A stretch of 63,353 nt of DNA from Rhodoferax ferrireducens. GTDB lineage: Bacteria > Pseudomonadota > Gammaproteobacteria > Burkholderiales > Burkholderiaceae_C. Within the stretch, counting starts at the first letter, position 1; every line of letters starts with the position of its first letter. Where the stretch lies: assembly GCF_003347515.1 (NCBI RefSeq), contig NZ_QEII01000193.1, forward strand, positions 1-63,353. The letters are read 5' to 3'. The translations under genes were made by a program, and so were the position numbers. The notes under the pieces were generated by a model. It saw nothing but the letters and a program-made list of their open reading frames with translations, was not told the DNA's origin and ran no database searches. This document shows, piece by piece, positions 26,472 to 35,227 of this stretch.

Positions 26472-27458
26472 TCAGACGCCGCTGGGATAAAAGGCGTCCG
26501 CATGGACATGCCCGGGCTCAACGCCCAAGCGGGTAACGAGCAGGTTGAGGGCATCTACCATGGCTGGGGCGCCACACAGGTAGGCTCGCCAGCCTGCCAA
26601 GGCGCCAAGGTCTTTTTCAATGGCGTCAGTGACCAGGCCACTGCGTTGACCTGCACCGGCAGCGCCAGTGGCGACGACGACGTGGACGGTTACATTCGGA
26701 TGCGCGGCGGCCAATGCCTTCAGGCGTTCGGCGTCGTAAACGTCCTCCGCACTGCGTACACCAAAGTACAGGTGAATAGCGTTTTTCATGCCGGCCGTCA
26801 AAGCGCCACGCACGATGGACAGCACAGGAGCCAGACCGGTGCCACCACCCACGCAGAGCATCGGGCCGACGTGCTTTTGCCGCAGGTAGGCGGTACCCAA
26901 CGGGCCGCTGATGCGAATGGCAGCCCCAACCTGCAATTCATCAAAGATGAATGCGGTGACCCGGCCATCCGGCACCCGACGAATCTGAAACTCCATTTCA
27001 GCGTCGTCACTCAAGCCGGCCATCGAGTAAGGCCGGATATGTTCAGGCGTGAATTGCAGGGTTGCATATTGCCCGGCGCTGAATTCAATGGGTTTGGCCA
27101 GCTTGACACGGATGCGCCGGATGTCATGGGTTGCCTCTTCGATGGCCGTCACCGTGCCCTTCACAATGCGTGCGGCATGCACCACGACCTCGTCCACCTC
27201 TGGCAATTCGATCACGCAGTTGTCGGTCAGCACCGACTGGCACGCCAGCACATAGTCGTCCTTGCCAGCATGTGGTCTGCCGGCCTCAGGGCCGCTGTTG
27301 CGTACCTGACCGGACAGCACACGGCAGCGGCAGGTGCCGCAGCGCCCCGACATGCAGCTGTAGGAAATGGGCAATTGGTTGGCCCTGAGCACGTCCAGCA
27401 GATTGCTTCCGCTTTCCACGTTCAGCCGCACGTTGAGAGGTTCTACGACGAGTTCCAT
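26472..27458 (-). CDS. nagAa: Ferredoxin reductase of salicylate 5-hydroxylase
   Basis: A 328-residue reductase with an N-terminal plant-type 2Fe-2S ferredoxin domain (Cys35, Cys40, Cys43, Cys73 in [14 protein letters not shown] and LACQS), then an FAD domain (RPYSMAGLS) and an NAD domain ([19 protein letters not shown]). The start at 27458 ([10 protein letters not shown]) matches NagAa/NahAa; the longer frame would run into the divergent promoter. It passes electrons from NADH to the NagAb ferredoxin. It is the first gene of the minus-strand array and faces nagR across a 117-base control region. Confidence 0.93.
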   Translation of the reverse strand: MELVVEPLNVRLNVESGSNLLDVLRANQLPISYSCMSGRCGTCRCRVLSGQVRNSGPEAGRPHAGKDDYVLACQSVLTDNCVIELPEVDEVVVHAARIVKGTVTAIEEATHDIRRIRVKLAKPIEFSAGQYATLQFTPEHIRPYSMAGLSDDAEMEFQIRRVPDGRVTAFIFDELQVGAAIRISGPLGTAYLRQKHVGPMLCVGGGTGLAPVLSIVRGALTAGMKNAIHLYFGVRSAEDVYDAERLKALAAAHPNVTVHVVVATGAAGAGQRSGLVTDAIEKDLGALAGWRAYLCGAPAMVDALNLLVTRLGVEPGHVHADAFYPSGV

Positions 27459-27575
27459 GTTGTGAAGGCAGATGCCTTTGTCTCCTGTTTGCAGCGATTT
27501 TGGAGACTTGCGCGATATAAGTCCATAAAGCGAATGCAATAGGTAAAATCACCGCTGTGAATATTGAGGTGTTGT
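27459..27575. promoter_or_regulatory. Divergent nagAa/nagR promoter region with candidate NagR site
   Basis: 117 bases separate the two start codons. On the minus strand, GCATTCGCTTTATGGAC (27522-27537) resembles the ATTC-rich LysR-type site used by NahR/NagR, and TTTATG...TATATC just after it could be -35/-10 elements for nagAa. The match to the NahR consensus is only partial, so the exact operator is uncertain; that control lies here follows from the divergent arrangement. Confidence 0.55.
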
Positions 27576-28532
27576 ATGGATCTTCGCGAAATTGACCTTA
27601 ATCTTCTGGTTGTCTTCAACCAGCTTCTCTTGGATCGCAGCGTTTCGACGTCTGCAGATAAGCTGGGTCTGACGCAGCCGGCCGTCAGCAACGCCCTCAA
27701 GCGATTGCGCGCCGTGCTGAAAGACGACCTGTTTTTACGGACCTCACGCGGGATGGAGCCCACGCCCTATGCCTTGCATTTGGCGGAGCCGGTGATTTAT
27801 GCACTGAACGCGCTTCAGACGGCGTTCACCACACGCGACTCGTTTGACCCGCAAACCAGCACACGCAATTTCCAGCTGGCGATGACCGATATTGGCGAGA
27901 TGTACTTCATGCCGCCTCTGATGGTTGCCTTGTCCAAGGTAGCCCCGAATATACGTGTAAGCACGGTGCGACCTAGCGCCGGAAACCTGAGGGAAGACAT
28001 GGAGTCCGGCACAGTCGATTTGGCGCTGGGCCTATTGCCCAATTTGCAGGCCGGCTTCTTTCAGCGCCGCCTGTTTCGCCACAAGTATGTGTGCGTCTTT
28101 CGTAAGGGGCACCCCTTGGCCAAATCACCTTTGACGCTCAAGCAATTTACGGAGCTGGACCATGTGGGCGTCGTGGCAGCGAACACGGGGCACGGTGAGG
28201 TGGATGGCCTGCTCGAGCGTGCAGGCATCAAACGCAAGATGCGACTGATGCTTCCGCATTTCATTGCGGTGGGTCACGTACTGCAGACCACCGATCTCAT
28301 CGCCACGCTACCGGAACGGTTTGCCGAGCGCTGCGAGGCACCGTTTGGACTGGTCACATCACCGCATCCGGCACGCCTGCCAGACATTGCCATCAATCTT
28401 TTTTGGCATGCCAAGTTCAACAGGGATCCTGCCAACATGTGGATTCGACAACTCTTTGTAGAGCTTTTCGCCGATAGCGATGGCAAGCAATCACCGCCGC
28501 GGGCTGCACGGAGCACATCAAGTTCAAGATGA
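27576..28532 (+). CDS. nagR: LysR-type activator of the salicylate genes (NahR/NagR type)
   Basis: A 318-residue LysR-type regulator. The start at 27576 gives MDLREIDLNLLVVFNQLLLDR, aligning exactly with NahR. The winged HTH is followed by GMEPTPYALHLAEPV, LAMTDIGEMYFMPPL, GTVDLALGLLPNLQ and GFFQRRLFRHKYVC, all nearly identical to NahR/NagR landmarks. Members use salicylate as inducer. It is divergent from nagAa, so salicylate probably induces the hydroxylase-transporter-gentisate array. The C-terminus is about 15 residues longer than NahR (SPPRAARSTSSSR), likely without importance. Confidence 0.92.
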   Translation: MDLREIDLNLLVVFNQLLLDRSVSTSADKLGLTQPAVSNALKRLRAVLKDDLFLRTSRGMEPTPYALHLAEPVIYALNALQTAFTTRDSFDPQTSTRNFQLAMTDIGEMYFMPPLMVALSKVAPNIRVSTVRPSAGNLREDMESGTVDLALGLLPNLQAGFFQRRLFRHKYVCVFRKGHPLAKSPLTLKQFTELDHVGVVAANTGHGEVDGLLERAGIKRKMRLMLPHFIAVGHVLQTTDLIATLPERFAERCEAPFGLVTSPHPARLPDIAINLFWHAKFNRDPANMWIRQLFVELFADSDGKQSPPRAARSTSSSR

Positions 28533-28690
28533 CTGAAAACGCATGCACCCATCCGATATTCACCACCCTGATTGCGCTTATCACTTGCAATGCGTTTACA
28601 TCGAAGTAGAACGCCAACAGAATAGCTCCAGTCCGAAAGTGCGCATTGAAATGGCACCCCTAGAGCTGTTGCAACCATTCTTTGATCACC

Positions 28691-29260
28691 ATGACATCCA
28701 CCTCCGAGCACGCAGTAACCGTTTTAATTAGTCGACAGGTCAAGCAAGGTTGTGAGGCAGAGTTTGAGCGTGTGATGGATCAAATTATTGCCGTTGCGGC
28801 AACGTTTAAGGGACATCTGGGTGCTCAATTGGTTCGCCCTGGCGATGAACAGGGTGTTTACGACAGCCTGTATCACATCGTCTTGGCATTTGAGAGTGAT
28901 TCCAACCTCAAAATTTGGCAAAACTCACCGGCACGGGCCCTCGGGTTGGCAGCAGCAGCTCCATTTATCGAGGGCCAAGCTTTAGTCAGGCAAGTTTCAG
29001 GTTTGGCGCTTTGGTTCCAGCCAACGGGACCTAAGCAAGTCCCCCCACCGCGATGGAAGGTTGCCGTTGTTACCTGGCTAGGCATCTTCCCTACTGTTTA
29101 CATGCTATTTTTGCTACTTGGCGATTTGCTCGCATCCTGGCCGCTACTGACACGTATCATGCTATTGACTGTGCTTGTTGTTGGATTGATGACTTGGGTT
29201 GTAGCACCGCAATTGACTCGGATGTTCAAGCCATGGCTCTACTCCGTCTCAAATGAGTAG
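28691..29260 (+). CDS. Antibiotic-biosynthesis-monooxygenase (ABM) domain membrane protein
   Basis: A 189-residue protein starting MTSTSEHAVTVLISRQVKQG at the ATG at 28691 (an upstream in-frame TTG at 28682 is less likely). Residues 1-100 form a ferredoxin-like ABM domain, with GCEAEFERVMDQI and GHLGAQLVRP landmarks. Two transmembrane helices follow at about 125-147 and 153-175 (LGIFPTVYMLFLLLGDLL and TRIMLLTVLVVGLMTWVV). The combination ABM plus two helices is common as a hypothetical protein in proteobacteria. It is downstream of nagR but is not part of a recognised pathway. Function is unknown. Confidence 0.8.
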   Translation: MTSTSEHAVTVLISRQVKQGCEAEFERVMDQIIAVAATFKGHLGAQLVRPGDEQGVYDSLYHIVLAFESDSNLKIWQNSPARALGLAAAAPFIEGQALVRQVSGLALWFQPTGPKQVPPPRWKVAVVTWLGIFPTVYMLFLLLGDLLASWPLLTRIMLLTVLVVGLMTWVVAPQLTRMFKPWLYSVSNE

Positions 29261-29672
29261 GCACCTGTCCTTGAAGGAAGTGAGCATAGAATTACTTCCT
29301 TGTGGCGCTAAAAATTGCGTGCTCAATGACCGGATTGAGCACAAATCCTTGTCCCACAAACACCCGCTGATTGGACAAGGATTGGAATTCCAGAAACCAC
29401 CTTTGACGACTAGCACTTCGGCCAAACATGAATGCCTTGTAGTGCAAATTTTTTACCGTTAGATGTCCCCAGTTCTTGCACGTGCTGCTTAGGTTGCATT
29501 GACAAAAGAGGCTTTTACTCGATTTGAGCCTGCAACTGTTCTGAGGCACTAAAAAGCTGCCATTTCTCACATGCATCCCCAATGACATGCGCTGACAGCC
29601 AGTGAAAGAGCCGCATCTATAGAGATAACTCGCGCTCCCTAGCCACGCCCCAGGTAACAAATGCGCCCTGAA
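29261..29672. other. Gene-free interval rich in hairpins
   Basis: No coding frame here resembles a gene. The first third holds the three adjacent inverted repeats listed separately (29274-29383). The remainder is AT-richer sequence with no promoter or RNA family I can name. It borders the decayed relaxase gene, so it may be a remnant of the same mobile element. Confidence 0.5.
29274..29383. repeat. Three consecutive inverted repeats
   Basis: AAGGAAGT/ACTTCCTT at 29274-29281 and 29294-29301; GTGCTCAAT/ATTGAGCAC at 29319-29327 and 29334-29342 (perfect, loop 6); AATCCTTGTCC/GGACAAGGATT at 29344-29354 and 29373-29383 (perfect 11 bases, loop 18). None is followed by a T-run, so simple terminators are unlikely. 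They could be a structured RNA, an oriT-like region or an attachment site. Confidence 0.6.
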
Positions 29673-30475
29673 CTACGGCGGAAACTGAGCACCCCAAACG
29701 CCGCTCCACGGCTGGCCGCTATGGCACAAGGCTGAACCCCATACCGTCATCCAACATCGCAAAGCGCCCGCTGGCAAGCTGGACAGAGCGCGGTAAACGC
29801 CATTTATGCGTGCGCCATCCCGTAGCGGGCGATAGCTCAGCCCGGTCTGTTGTTGAATCACTTTGCCCGCCTCAGCCAGTTCTCGGTCCCGCAAGGTGGA
29901 TAGCAGGTTGTGCGCTAAAACCGCACATGAACCGCGCCTCTCTGCCAAACCCTGGTCGACGAGAAAGCTGATCCGGTCCTGCAACGCTCCACGCACCTGA
30001 ACGCCGAAGCCCAAAGGTGACAGATCCTTGGCATCGCCCACCATTTGGTGGTCCAACCATGTTGCGCCCTGGACGCGCACTTGCTGTTCGATAAACAGGT
30101 GTGAACGCAATTCCACAATGACGCCTGCGGCCCGTTGTGCGTCATGTGCCTGGGCGCCCGACAAGAAGTCCGGCGTTAACCGTCAATGATTCCCGTCGAT
30201 GCGCCCGGCCAGCTCCATCGCCTCCAGCCGCTGCAGCCGGGCACGAAGGTAGTTCTGGCGCTGTCGATCATTGGGCTGCTGGGTCAAGTCCACGATATCC
30301 ACGGTGGCCTGGCGCAGCAGCGCCCGATCCAGGCTCGTCAGCCGTTCCTGCTCAACCTCCCGCAGCAGGTGCTGCCGGATCTCCAGTTCGGTGCGTGGTC
30401 CCAGCCATTCGGTCGCCAGCTCGCTGGCGCGCATGCGCATGCCGTGGACCATGTAGTCCGGCGCAATCACTAAGG
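29673..30475 (-). pseudogene. DUF3363-type relaxase, C-terminal part, frameshifted
   Basis: Two neighbouring minus-strand frames form one broken gene. The first (to 30183) contains RASELATEWLGPRTELEIRQHL and LTSLDRALLRQATVDIVDL, the second (30164-29673) contains GVIVELRSHLFIEQQVRVQGATWLDHQM, RDRELAEAGKVIQQQTGLSYRPL (landmarks), all typical of the DUF3363 region of conjugative relaxases. Near 29780 the frame is lost: another frame continues RFAMLDDGMGFSLVP and then meets a stop. So there is at least one frameshift and one nonsense change. The N-terminal part of the same gene lies beyond an IS5-type fragment at 31148-31268. It shows that a mobilisable or conjugative element once occupied this site. 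Confidence 0.75.
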
Positions 30476-31147
30476 CTACGCTGAAAAAGTACCGTCAAAA
30501 CGCCAGCCGCCGCTGATGACAGTGCGATTTCTTGAAAATGGAGCGTCAAGTACCCCGTTTTGTGGCCCCAGGGGCCAGTTGTCAGGGCCTTTCGGCCCGT
30601 ATTGCGTCCTCATGGACGCACCTGTGCCATCAGCCTTTCTCGGCTGAGGTAGATGTTGGCCAGCGCCAGCGCAGTGAAGGCCCGCGTGGCATTCTTTTTC
30701 AGCCCGCGGTAGCGCACCTAGCCAAATCCCCACAAGCGCTTGACTACGCTGAACACATGCTCCACCCGCGCCCGAATGCGGGACTTGTTGCGGTTCTTGC
30801 CGCGGGTTTCTTCATTGATGATTCCATTGCGTCGACTGCGCTGGTTGGTGAAGTCTTTGGCCTTGGCTGCCTTGCTGTGGATCAGATCCTTCTGGCTGGC
30901 GTAGGCTGAGTCGCCGTACACGTGCTGCTCATTGCCATGCAGCAGATCGGGCAATGGGTGTTTGTCATGCACGTTGGCGGCGGTGACCACGGCGCTGTGC
31001 GCCAGGCCACTTTGGCTGTCCACGCCGATGTGCAGTTTCATACCGAAATACTGCTGGCCCTTGCGGGTTTGATGCATCTCGGGGTCACGCGCCCTGTCTG
31101 TATTCTTGGTGGAGCTGGGCGCGCTGATGATGGTGGCCGCGTTGCCC
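30476..31147 (-). mobile_element. IS5-family transposase fragment inserted in the relaxase gene
   Basis: The frame 30718-31077 encodes the C-terminal half of an IS5-type DDE transposase: TIISAPSSTKN (read just upstream, without a start), MHQTRKGQQYFGMKLHIGVD, VYGDSAYASQKD with the second catalytic Asp, and RIRARVEHVFSVVKRLWGFG with the Glu. A TAG at 30718-30720 interrupts what would continue VRYRGLKKNATRAFTALALANIYLSRERL in the same frame. The N-terminal third with the first Asp is missing. The right end is near 30476, where GACGGTACTTTTTCAGCG may be the terminal repeat. The element is inactive. Confidence 0.8.
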
Positions 31148-31268
31148 GTCGCGAGTCACGCGTCACGCCATCACGTTCCATGCAGCGCAAGTTCGTTGAA
31201 ACAGATTTGCCGCCCGCCTTCTTCAGCACCACATAGCGGGACTCGATGACCACGCGCCGGGCGGTCAA
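31148..31268 (-). pseudogene. Relaxase gene, N-terminal fragment
   Basis: About 40 residues, RRVVIESRYVVLKKAGGKSV followed by STNLRCMERDGVTRDS, match the start region of DUF3363-type relaxases (RVVVKARIV... YIQRDGVTR in relatives). The frame passes into the IS5-type fragment at about 31150. Together with 29673-30475 this shows that a central part of the relaxase gene has been lost and replaced by transposase sequence. The relaxase gene start is not preserved. Confidence 0.65.
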
Positions 31269-31473
31269 CCATCAGCTACATCCCAGCAAACAACCTTTAG
31301 TCAAATGCAAGGGCCGGTAGATTAGCTTGCCGGGTACCTAGCTGACGGGTGTTTCAGCCTCGAATTGACAGAAGCTTAGGAGGCAATGTCCGCACAAGAG
31401 CAGACACCTTTGAGTTGGCGAGCCACAAACAGGAGCAGAATCCCGATGGATTTAATTACAGGATATTTGCCAA

Positions 31474-32424
31474 ATGGACCGTCTTCAAAACATTGAAACA
31501 TTTGTGCGAGTAGCTCAGACACAGAGCTTTGCAGAAGCTGCAAGACAGCTTCGGGTGGCAAGATCTGTGGTCACTACGCGCATACAGCAACTCGAAGACT
31601 ACCTTGGCGCACCACTATTTCACCGCAGTACACGTGTTGTCCGTTTGAGTGAAACTGGGCAAGCTTTTCTAGCCGATTGCACCGAGTTGGTGGGACGGGC
31701 AAACGACATTGTCGACCAGATGCGAGATGTTAAAGGTGCTCCCGCGGGAAATCTTCGATTGCATGCTTTGCCGGGTTTTGTCTTGGGGCATTTGGCGCAG
31801 GTTCTGCGTGATTTTCAGGAACGCTATCCAGAAATCACTCTCGATGTTTCGGTCAGCGATGCGATGATCGACCCCGTAAAAGAAGGGATGGATTGCGTTC
31901 TTCAAATTTTCCCGACCACTTCAGAAGAACTGGTATCTCGCCGCCTGTTTCCGGTGCGCCGAGTGTTTTGTGCCACGCCGAGCTATCTCAAAAAACATGG
32001 GATTCCACGGCATCCAAATGATCTTTTCGGGCACCGCCTTGGGCTCTACTCGAAGTACCCCTCACGAGATAAGTGGACTTTTTACCGCGATGGGGACAAA
32101 ACCACTCTAGAGTTGAAAGCAGCGATGCTTACGAACAGTGTGCATTTATTGAATGAGTATGCGCTGGAGAATGCCGGTATCGTTTGTGTCCCCACCCTGG
32201 TTGCTGCAAACGGTGTTTTGGATGGTCGGTTGAAGTTGGTTCTATGTGACTATCAGCTCTCCACTTTTTGGTTAAGTGTCGTCTATCCGCGGACGCTGCG
32301 GGGCGCATATAAGCTTCGCCTTTTTATTGAAGCACTAAGTTCCAGTTTCGCTGGGGGAGAGCCCCCGTGGGACCAGGCGCTCATTGAACAAGGCGTGTTG
32401 AGCAAAACGCTGATCGAAGCCTGA
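31474..32424 (+). CDS. LysR-type regulator of the hydroquinone operon
   Basis: A 316-residue LysR-type regulator: MDRLQNIETFVRVAQTQSFAEAARQLRVARSVVTTRIQQLE is a standard winged HTH (landmark pieces), followed by a normal effector domain. It belongs to the CrgA/DntR-like short-HTH class with PTLVAANGVLDGRLKLVL near the end. It is encoded just upstream of and in the same direction as the hydroquinone genes. A GTT-N11-AAC site in the gap at 32494-32510 matches the binding consensus known for PnpR, the regulator of the related p-nitrophenol genes, so this protein is the likely activator. The inducer is probably hydroquinone or a relative. Confidence 0.85.
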   Translation: MDRLQNIETFVRVAQTQSFAEAARQLRVARSVVTTRIQQLEDYLGAPLFHRSTRVVRLSETGQAFLADCTELVGRANDIVDQMRDVKGAPAGNLRLHALPGFVLGHLAQVLRDFQERYPEITLDVSVSDAMIDPVKEGMDCVLQIFPTTSEELVSRRLFPVRRVFCATPSYLKKHGIPRHPNDLFGHRLGLYSKYPSRDKWTFYRDGDKTTLELKAAMLTNSVHLLNEYALENAGIVCVPTLVAANGVLDGRLKLVLCDYQLSTFWLSVVYPRTLRGAYKLRLFIEALSSSFAGGEPPWDQALIEQGVLSKTLIEA

Positions 32425-32489
32425 GATAGCGGCTTCCGGGATACACAAATATTGCCGACTTCCACAATGACAACAGGGTAAACCCTAGA

Positions 32490-32514
32490 CATTGTTCGGC
32501 ATAACAGAACAATG
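32490..32514. promoter_or_regulatory. Perfect palindrome with GTT-N11-AAC, candidate LysR operator
   Basis: CATTGTTC (32490-32497), nine bases, GAACAATG (32507-32514). The core GTT at 32494-32496 and AAC at 32508-32510 are exactly 11 bases apart, as in the PnpR binding consensus GTT-N11-AAC that I recall from the p-nitrophenol operons. It is 95 bases before the aldehyde dehydrogenase start. No strong -35/-10 is obvious after it. Confidence 0.7.
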
Positions 32515-32609
32515 CAGTCCTCTTTTAAGGGCTACCGCAAAACGGTCCACGCTTTTAAAGTCCAGTCCATCGCAGAAACCAACTCACGCGATTCATCGCA
32601 GGGGACACC

Positions 32610-34118
32610 ATGGACTTATCGGACATTCAAAAAACAGCAGGGTTACGCACCCCCATTCGCAATCAACTTTTCATTGATGGAAAGTTTGTTGATGCGCTCT
32701 CTGGCGAGACCCTGGCCACATTGAACCCGCACGACAACTCGGTTATCACCCATGTGGCGATGGCTGGCAAGGCTGATATCGATCTTGCCGTGGCTGCCGC
32801 TCAGAGGGCATTTCCCAAATGGAGCCGCTTGCCTGCAGCAGAGCGCGGTCGCCTGCTGTTGAAGCTAGCTGACCTGATCGAGGCCAATGCAGAAGAGCTG
32901 GCGCGGCTGGAGTCGCTGGACACAGGTCATCCGCTGAAGGACTCCCGCTTTCTGGACGTGCCCCGAACAGCCGGCTGCTATCGCTACTTTGGCGGGATGG
33001 CTGACAAATTCCAGGGGGAAACCATTCCTGTTGAGGCCGGATTTTTGAATTACACCTTGCGTGAGCCGGTGGGTGTTGTTGGTCAGGTGGTGCCTTGGAA
33101 CTTTCCCCTGATGTTTACGAGTTGGAAGATGGCACCTGCGCTGGCGGCTGGGAATTGCATCGTGATGAAGCCAGCAGAGATCACTCCATTGAGTTCCCTC
33201 AAGATTGCCGAGCTCATGGCTGAAGCAGGCATTCCTCCCGGTGTGGTCAATCTGGTTCCCGGACTGGGGAGCGTTGCTGGTCAATATATCGCGGAGCACC
33301 CCGGCATTGCAAAGGTCGCATTCACTGGTAGCACTGCAACGGGGAAGCGCATTGTTCAGGCAAGCGCCGGCAACCTCAAGAAGGTTCAGCTTGAACTGGG
33401 CGGCAAGGGACCGAATATCGTGTTTGAGGACGCCAACCTACAGGCTGCAATCAATGGAAGTGCATGGGCGATTTTTCATAACCAGGGGCAAGCCTGCATC
33501 GCGGGCTCACGCTTGGTGTTGCACGAAAAGATTGCCGATGCTTTCCTCGACAAGTTTGTACCGCTAGCCCAATCCATTCGTTTGGGCAACCCAATGGACG
33601 ACGCGACTGAGATGGGGCCTTTGACAAGCCTGCAACACCGTGACCGCGTGTTGAGCTATGTCGAAGTTGCCAGGCAGCAGGGTGGCGAAATCCTGACTGG
33701 CGGGAAAGCCCCAGGCGGTGCGCTGAGCGGTGGCTGCTATGTGGAACCCACCATTGTTCGTGCGAAGAGCTTCAAAGACCGGGTGGCTCAAGAAGAAGTT
33801 TTCGGCCCATTCGTCACAGTTCTTACCTTCAAAGACGACGCCGAAGCCATGCAGATTGCAAATGGCACCGACTATGGACTGGGTAGTGGTTTGTGGACCA
33901 GCAATGTGCATCGCGCCCACTCATTTGCGCGCGACATCTATGCTGGAATGGTTTGGATCAATTGCTACAAGCGCGTAAACCCAGGATCCCCATTTGGTGG
34001 AGTTGGCCAAAGTGGATATGGCCGTGAAATGGGCTTTGATGCAATGCGCGAGTACACCCAGGTAAAGAGTGTCTGGGTAAACATCGACGCCCAGATCCCC
34101 CCCCATTACAAGCGTTGA
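32610..34118 (+). CDS. pnpE: Aldehyde dehydrogenase, probable 4-hydroxymuconic semialdehyde dehydrogenase
   Basis: A 502-residue aldehyde dehydrogenase with PWNFPL at 162-167, the base Glu262 in LELGGKGPN, catalytic Cys296 in NQGQACIAGS and EEVFGPFV near 395. It is closest in style to the betaine/phenylacetaldehyde dehydrogenase branch. Context fixes the role: it precedes maleylacetate reductase and is in the operon of the HapCD/PnpCD hydroquinone dioxygenase, whose product 4-hydroxymuconic semialdehyde must be oxidised to maleylacetate. In hap/pnp clusters this step is done by HapE/PnpE. The start at 32610 gives an N-terminus MDLSDIQKTAGLRTP without a signal. The symbol is by context. Confidence 0.85.
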   Translation: MDLSDIQKTAGLRTPIRNQLFIDGKFVDALSGETLATLNPHDNSVITHVAMAGKADIDLAVAAAQRAFPKWSRLPAAERGRLLLKLADLIEANAEELARLESLDTGHPLKDSRFLDVPRTAGCYRYFGGMADKFQGETIPVEAGFLNYTLREPVGVVGQVVPWNFPLMFTSWKMAPALAAGNCIVMKPAEITPLSSLKIAELMAEAGIPPGVVNLVPGLGSVAGQYIAEHPGIAKVAFTGSTATGKRIVQASAGNLKKVQLELGGKGPNIVFEDANLQAAINGSAWAIFHNQGQACIAGSRLVLHEKIADAFLDKFVPLAQSIRLGNPMDDATEMGPLTSLQHRDRVLSYVEVARQQGGEILTGGKAPGGALSGGCYVEPTIVRAKSFKDRVAQEEVFGPFVTVLTFKDDAEAMQIANGTDYGLGSGLWTSNVHRAHSFARDIYAGMVWINCYKRVNPGSPFGGVGQSGYGREMGFDAMREYTQVKSVWVNIDAQIPPHYKR

Positions 34119-34128
34119 AAGCCTGGCC

Positions 34129-35196
34129 ATGCATGAATTCATATTCAACGGACAGCCCTCACGCGTGGTGTTCGGTGTGGGTGCATTGAAGCACCTACCG
34201 CGCGAAATTGAAGCGCTCGGCGCGACCCGTGCACTTATCTTGTCCACGCCGGAGCAAGCAAAACAAGCCCAGGCAATCGCGGACATGCTGGGTAATCGCG
34301 CTGCGGGAATCTTTCCCAGGGCGGTCATGCATGTGCCCATTGAAACAGCGCGTGAAGCACGCGAAGTGGCACGCGAACTGGGTGCGGACTGCGCTGTTGC
34401 GGTAGGCGGCGGGTCAACCACAGGGCTTGGCAAGGCGATCGCGCTGGATTCTGGACTTCCCATTCTGGCCATCCCAACCACTTATGCCGGCAGTGAAATG
34501 ACGCCGATATTTGGAATCACCGAAGCAGGGATGAAGAAGACGGGACGAGATCCGCGAGTTTTGCCGCGTACCGTCATCTATGACCCCGAACTCAGCGTGA
34601 CATTACCGGTCGGCATGAGTGTCACCAGTGGCTTGAATGCCATCGCACATGCGGCGGAAGGCCTTTACGCGCAAGACAGAAATCCTGTCATGGACCTAAT
34701 GGCGGAAGAAGGCATTGCTGCTATTGCGCGCGCAATTCCCGCCATACAAAAAGACGCTCACGATATGGAAGCCCGAAGCGATGCACTTTACGGTGCTTGG
34801 TTATGCGGAGCCGTACTTGGCAATGTGGGAATGGCCCTGCACCACAAGCTCTGTCATACCTTGGGTGGCAGCTTCAATCTGCCGCACGCAGAAGTCCACA
34901 CCGTGGTCTTGCCACAGGCGATGGCATTCAACGAAAAAGCTGCACCGGAGGCCATGAAGCGCATCGCAAGGGCGCTCAATACCCAGAGCGCAGCACAAGG
35001 ACTGTTTGACTTGGCTGCACGCAATGGCGCACCTGTTGCGCTGCGTGATATCGGGATGAAGGAAGAGGATCTCGACAAGGCAGCAGACATTGCCGTTGCC
35101 AACCCGTATTGGAATCCGCGTCCCTTTGGACGAGAGCAACGCGGAGAAATTCGCGACCTGCTGCAACGGGCATTCGAAGGCGTTAGGCCGGACTAG
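34129..35196 (+). CDS. pnpF: Maleylacetate reductase
   Basis: A 355-residue iron-type alcohol dehydrogenase family protein. It has the nucleotide site AVGGGSTTGLGKAIA at 91-105, PTTYAGSEMTP at 116-126 and the metal/active-site His region HHKLCHTLGG at 238-247 and HAEVHTVVLP at 253. These are marks of maleylacetate reductases, which reduce maleylacetate to 3-oxoadipate with NAD(P)H. It starts ten bases after the aldehyde dehydrogenase stop. Both the hydroquinone and the hydroxyquinol branch encoded downstream deliver maleylacetate, so this is the common step. Symbol by context (HapF/PnpF in relatives). Confidence 0.92.
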   Translation: MHEFIFNGQPSRVVFGVGALKHLPREIEALGATRALILSTPEQAKQAQAIADMLGNRAAGIFPRAVMHVPIETAREAREVARELGADCAVAVGGGSTTGLGKAIALDSGLPILAIPTTYAGSEMTPIFGITEAGMKKTGRDPRVLPRTVIYDPELSVTLPVGMSVTSGLNAIAHAAEGLYAQDRNPVMDLMAEEGIAAIARAIPAIQKDAHDMEARSDALYGAWLCGAVLGNVGMALHHKLCHTLGGSFNLPHAEVHTVVLPQAMAFNEKAAPEAMKRIARALNTQSAAQGLFDLAARNGAPVALRDIGMKEEDLDKAADIAVANPYWNPRPFGREQRGEIRDLLQRAFEGVRPD

Positions 35197-35227
35197 GTTT
35201 TGACAAGCAATTAATAAGGAGACAAAA

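Noticed and set aside
29319..29342. Rho-independent terminator
   Set aside because: The stem is perfect but no T-run follows on either strand, so it is listed only as an inverted repeat.
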